A stretch of DNA of 7,342 nucleotides. Origin: Armatimonadota bacterium. GTDB lineage: Bacteria > Vulcanimicrobiota > JACPDS01. The notes under the pieces were generated by a model. The model was not told the DNA's origin. It saw nothing but the letters and a program-made list of their open reading frames with translations, and did not search any database. The stretch covers positions 1-7,342 of the forward strand of contig JACPDS010000223.1 of NCBI GenBank assembly GCA_016183885.1. Direction: 5' to 3'. A program made the position numbers and the translations under genes. Numbering within the stretch: the stretch's first letter is position 1; each line of letters opens with the position of its first letter. Below are positions 6,014 to 7,342 of this stretch, piece after piece.

Positions 6014-7342
6014 TTAATTTTTTAAAATTTCATCCGCTAAATTTTGAGCCTGATAAATTTTTTGCAAGACTTCAATAATCGCTCCGGGATGAACGGCTAC
6101 GGCTCGATTAGCGGCAATAGAATAAATGAAATCTCCCGCTAAACTTTCAATATTTCCGTCAAAAATCAGCCCAACTAATTCAGCATTTTTATTAATAACG
6201 GGACTTCCGGAGTTTCCTCCTATTATATCAGCGGTAGAGACAAAATTAACCGGGACTTCTAAATTAATTTTTTCTTTATTTTTAATATAACTTTCCGGGA
6301 GAGACCAATCATCTTTTCGATCAAAACTGTAAAAGCGATCATAGAGTCCATAGAAAGTAGTATTATAAGGAGCAAGGGTTCCATTCATTGGGTATCCTTT
6401 TACGCTTCCATATGCAAGGCGCAGGGTAAAAGTGGCATCTGGATAGGTTGTTTTAGCATATATTTTAAAACGGGCAGAGGCAATTTTTTCTGAAGAAGAA
6501 GTTACAACGCTTTCGATATTATCTTCCTCCCATTTTATCATTTCCCTGATATAAGGTTCTAATTTTAAAGCTAATTTAATCAGAGAATCATCTGATTGCA
6601 AAACTGTTTTTTCTCCTCCTTCAATAAGAGCTTTTCTGTATTTTGGATCATCTAAGCGTGTTTTTTTAATTAATTTAAAAGCTTGAATTTCAGGAGTCTT
6701 TCCGCCAAGCAGTATTTTAACAAATTTATCTTTATAACCAAATTTTTCTAAAGTTTGTTTTAAGGCATCTATAAGTAAAATTTCTTCCAGATCTTTATAA
6801 ATTGGAGCGGGAGAAAGCATGCGAAATTTCCAGCTTTCAAGTTCTGAGTCATGAAAGCCGTCCAATCTTTCACCATCAGGTTTTTTTATTTCATGCACAT
6901 ATAAAACTATTGAAGCGGCCATATTGGGTAATTTATACCCTTGAAATTTTTTAAACTTTATTTCATTAAATTTAGATTTATATTTTTCGCAAGCTTTCTC
7001 AATGTTATTAAATGAAGCTTCTACTTCTTTTTTAATTTTAGGATTTTTATTTAATTTAGTTTTTAAATTTTTTTCCTGATTTTCAAATTTTTTTATATTT
7101 TTGGGATTAAGCAATCCTTGATATTCGCCCTTAGAAACTTTTATTGAATTTTGAAAACTGAAAATTAAGCCTCCCGCTCTTCTTTTTTGTTCCTTGCCTA
7201 TTTTAGAGTAATTATTTAGTAAATTAAGCTTATGATTTAATATTTTTAAATAATAAGGATAGAAGTAATTTTTTTCAAATTTTAGCTGGGCATAAGTAAT
7301 GAGGCGTCTGGTAGAACCAGGATGTCCTAAGACAAAAATGAG
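6014..7342 (-). CDS. S46 family serine exopeptidase (dipeptidyl-peptidase 7/11-like), C-terminal part
   Basis: The reading frame is open from the right edge, giving 442 residues, so the start lies outside the window; a TTG at 7114 is an internal leucine codon. S46 enzymes are secreted or periplasmic peptidases that remove dipeptides from oligopeptide N-termini. The first visible residues include VLGHPGSTRRLITYAQ, the family's conserved G-x-PGST segment, followed by a Lys-rich helical region. The nucleophile motif is GGNSGSPV, with the catalytic serine codon at 6209-6211, then GLIFDGNIESLAGDF. Sixty-four residues follow the serine, as expected for the 720-residue family, so the C-terminus is intact. 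The catalytic His and Asp and any signal peptide are in the missing 280 or so residues. Eighteen residues after the serine lies Gly, where DPP11 has Arg673 for acidic P1 residues and DAP BII has Gly675, so a preference for hydrophobic or broad P1 residues is inferred. Confidence 0.92.
   Translation of the reverse strand, partial: LIFVLGHPGSTRRLITYAQLKFEKNYFYPYYLKILNHKLNLLNNYSKIGKEQKRRAGGLIFSFQNSIKVSKGEYQGLLNPKNIKKFENQEKNLKTKLNKNPKIKKEVEASFNNIEKACEKYKSKFNEIKFKKFQGYKLPNMAASIVLYVHEIKKPDGERLDGFHDSELESWKFRMLSPAPIYKDLEEILLIDALKQTLEKFGYKDKFVKILLGGKTPEIQAFKLIKKTRLDDPKYRKALIEGGEKTVLQSDDSLIKLALKLEPYIREMIKWEEDNIESVVTSSSEKIASARFKIYAKTTYPDATFTLRLAYGSVKGYPMNGTLAPYNTTFYGLYDRFYSFDRKDDWSLPESYIKNKEKINLEVPVNFVSTADIIGGNSGSPVINKNAELVGLIFDGNIESLAGDFIYSIAANRAVAVHPGAIIEVLQKIYQAQNLADEILKN

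Noticed and set aside
7112..7114. TTG at 7114 as the start of the S46 peptidase
   Set aside because: The frame stays open to the window edge and encodes a recognisable S46 segment (GHPGSTRRLITYAQ) upstream of it.

Overview
The window is AT-rich bacterial DNA (by eye about one third G+C). Every recognisable gene lies on the minus strand, so the region reads from right to left. All six stop codons in view are TAA, and starts are ATG plus one TTG and one GTG. No tRNA, rRNA, CRISPR array or IS transposase is visible. The organism cannot be fixed from this much sequence. The bacterial greA-lysS pair, the AT-rich codon use, and a four-gene set that I associate from memory with Clostridia-like and related anaerobic or candidate-phylum bacteria suggest an AT-rich, probably anaerobic bacterium. 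The S46 peptidase is better known from Bacteroidota, Xanthomonadaceae and Acidobacteria-like groups, which argues against a plain Firmicutes assignment.

In transcription order the layout is as follows. (1) 7342-6014: the C-terminal 442 residues of an S46 serine exopeptidase (DPP7/DPP11/DAP BII family), whose N-terminus lies beyond the right edge. (2) 6013-5924: a 90-base gap with an AT-rich inverted repeat. (3) 5923-2168: a tight four-gene cassette made of a PatA-like class III aminotransferase, a small START/SRPBCC lipid-binding-type protein, an NADP-binding reductase resembling cyanobacterial acyl-ACP reductase, and a conserved protein usually labelled 'quinate 5-dehydrogenase'. (4) 2167-1918: a 250-base intergenic stretch filled by a palindromic CACAGAG/CTCTGTG repeat element with imperfect terminal inverted repeats, bounded by an exact 13-bp direct repeat that is the greA ribosome-binding site plus start codon. 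(5) 1917-1: the housekeeping pair greA and lysS. The lysS C-terminus runs off the left edge.

The most interesting unit is the cassette. An acyl-thioester reductase homologue with its candidate catalytic cysteine, a polyamine/omega-type aminotransferase and a hydrophobic-ligand-binding fold could together reduce an acyl thioester to an aldehyde and transaminate it to an amine. That pathway is inference. The fourth gene has no recognisable dehydrogenase motif. The second point of interest is the repeat element, which looks like a small non-autonomous insertion that landed on, or duplicated, the greA ribosome-binding site and so separated greA-lysS from the cassette.
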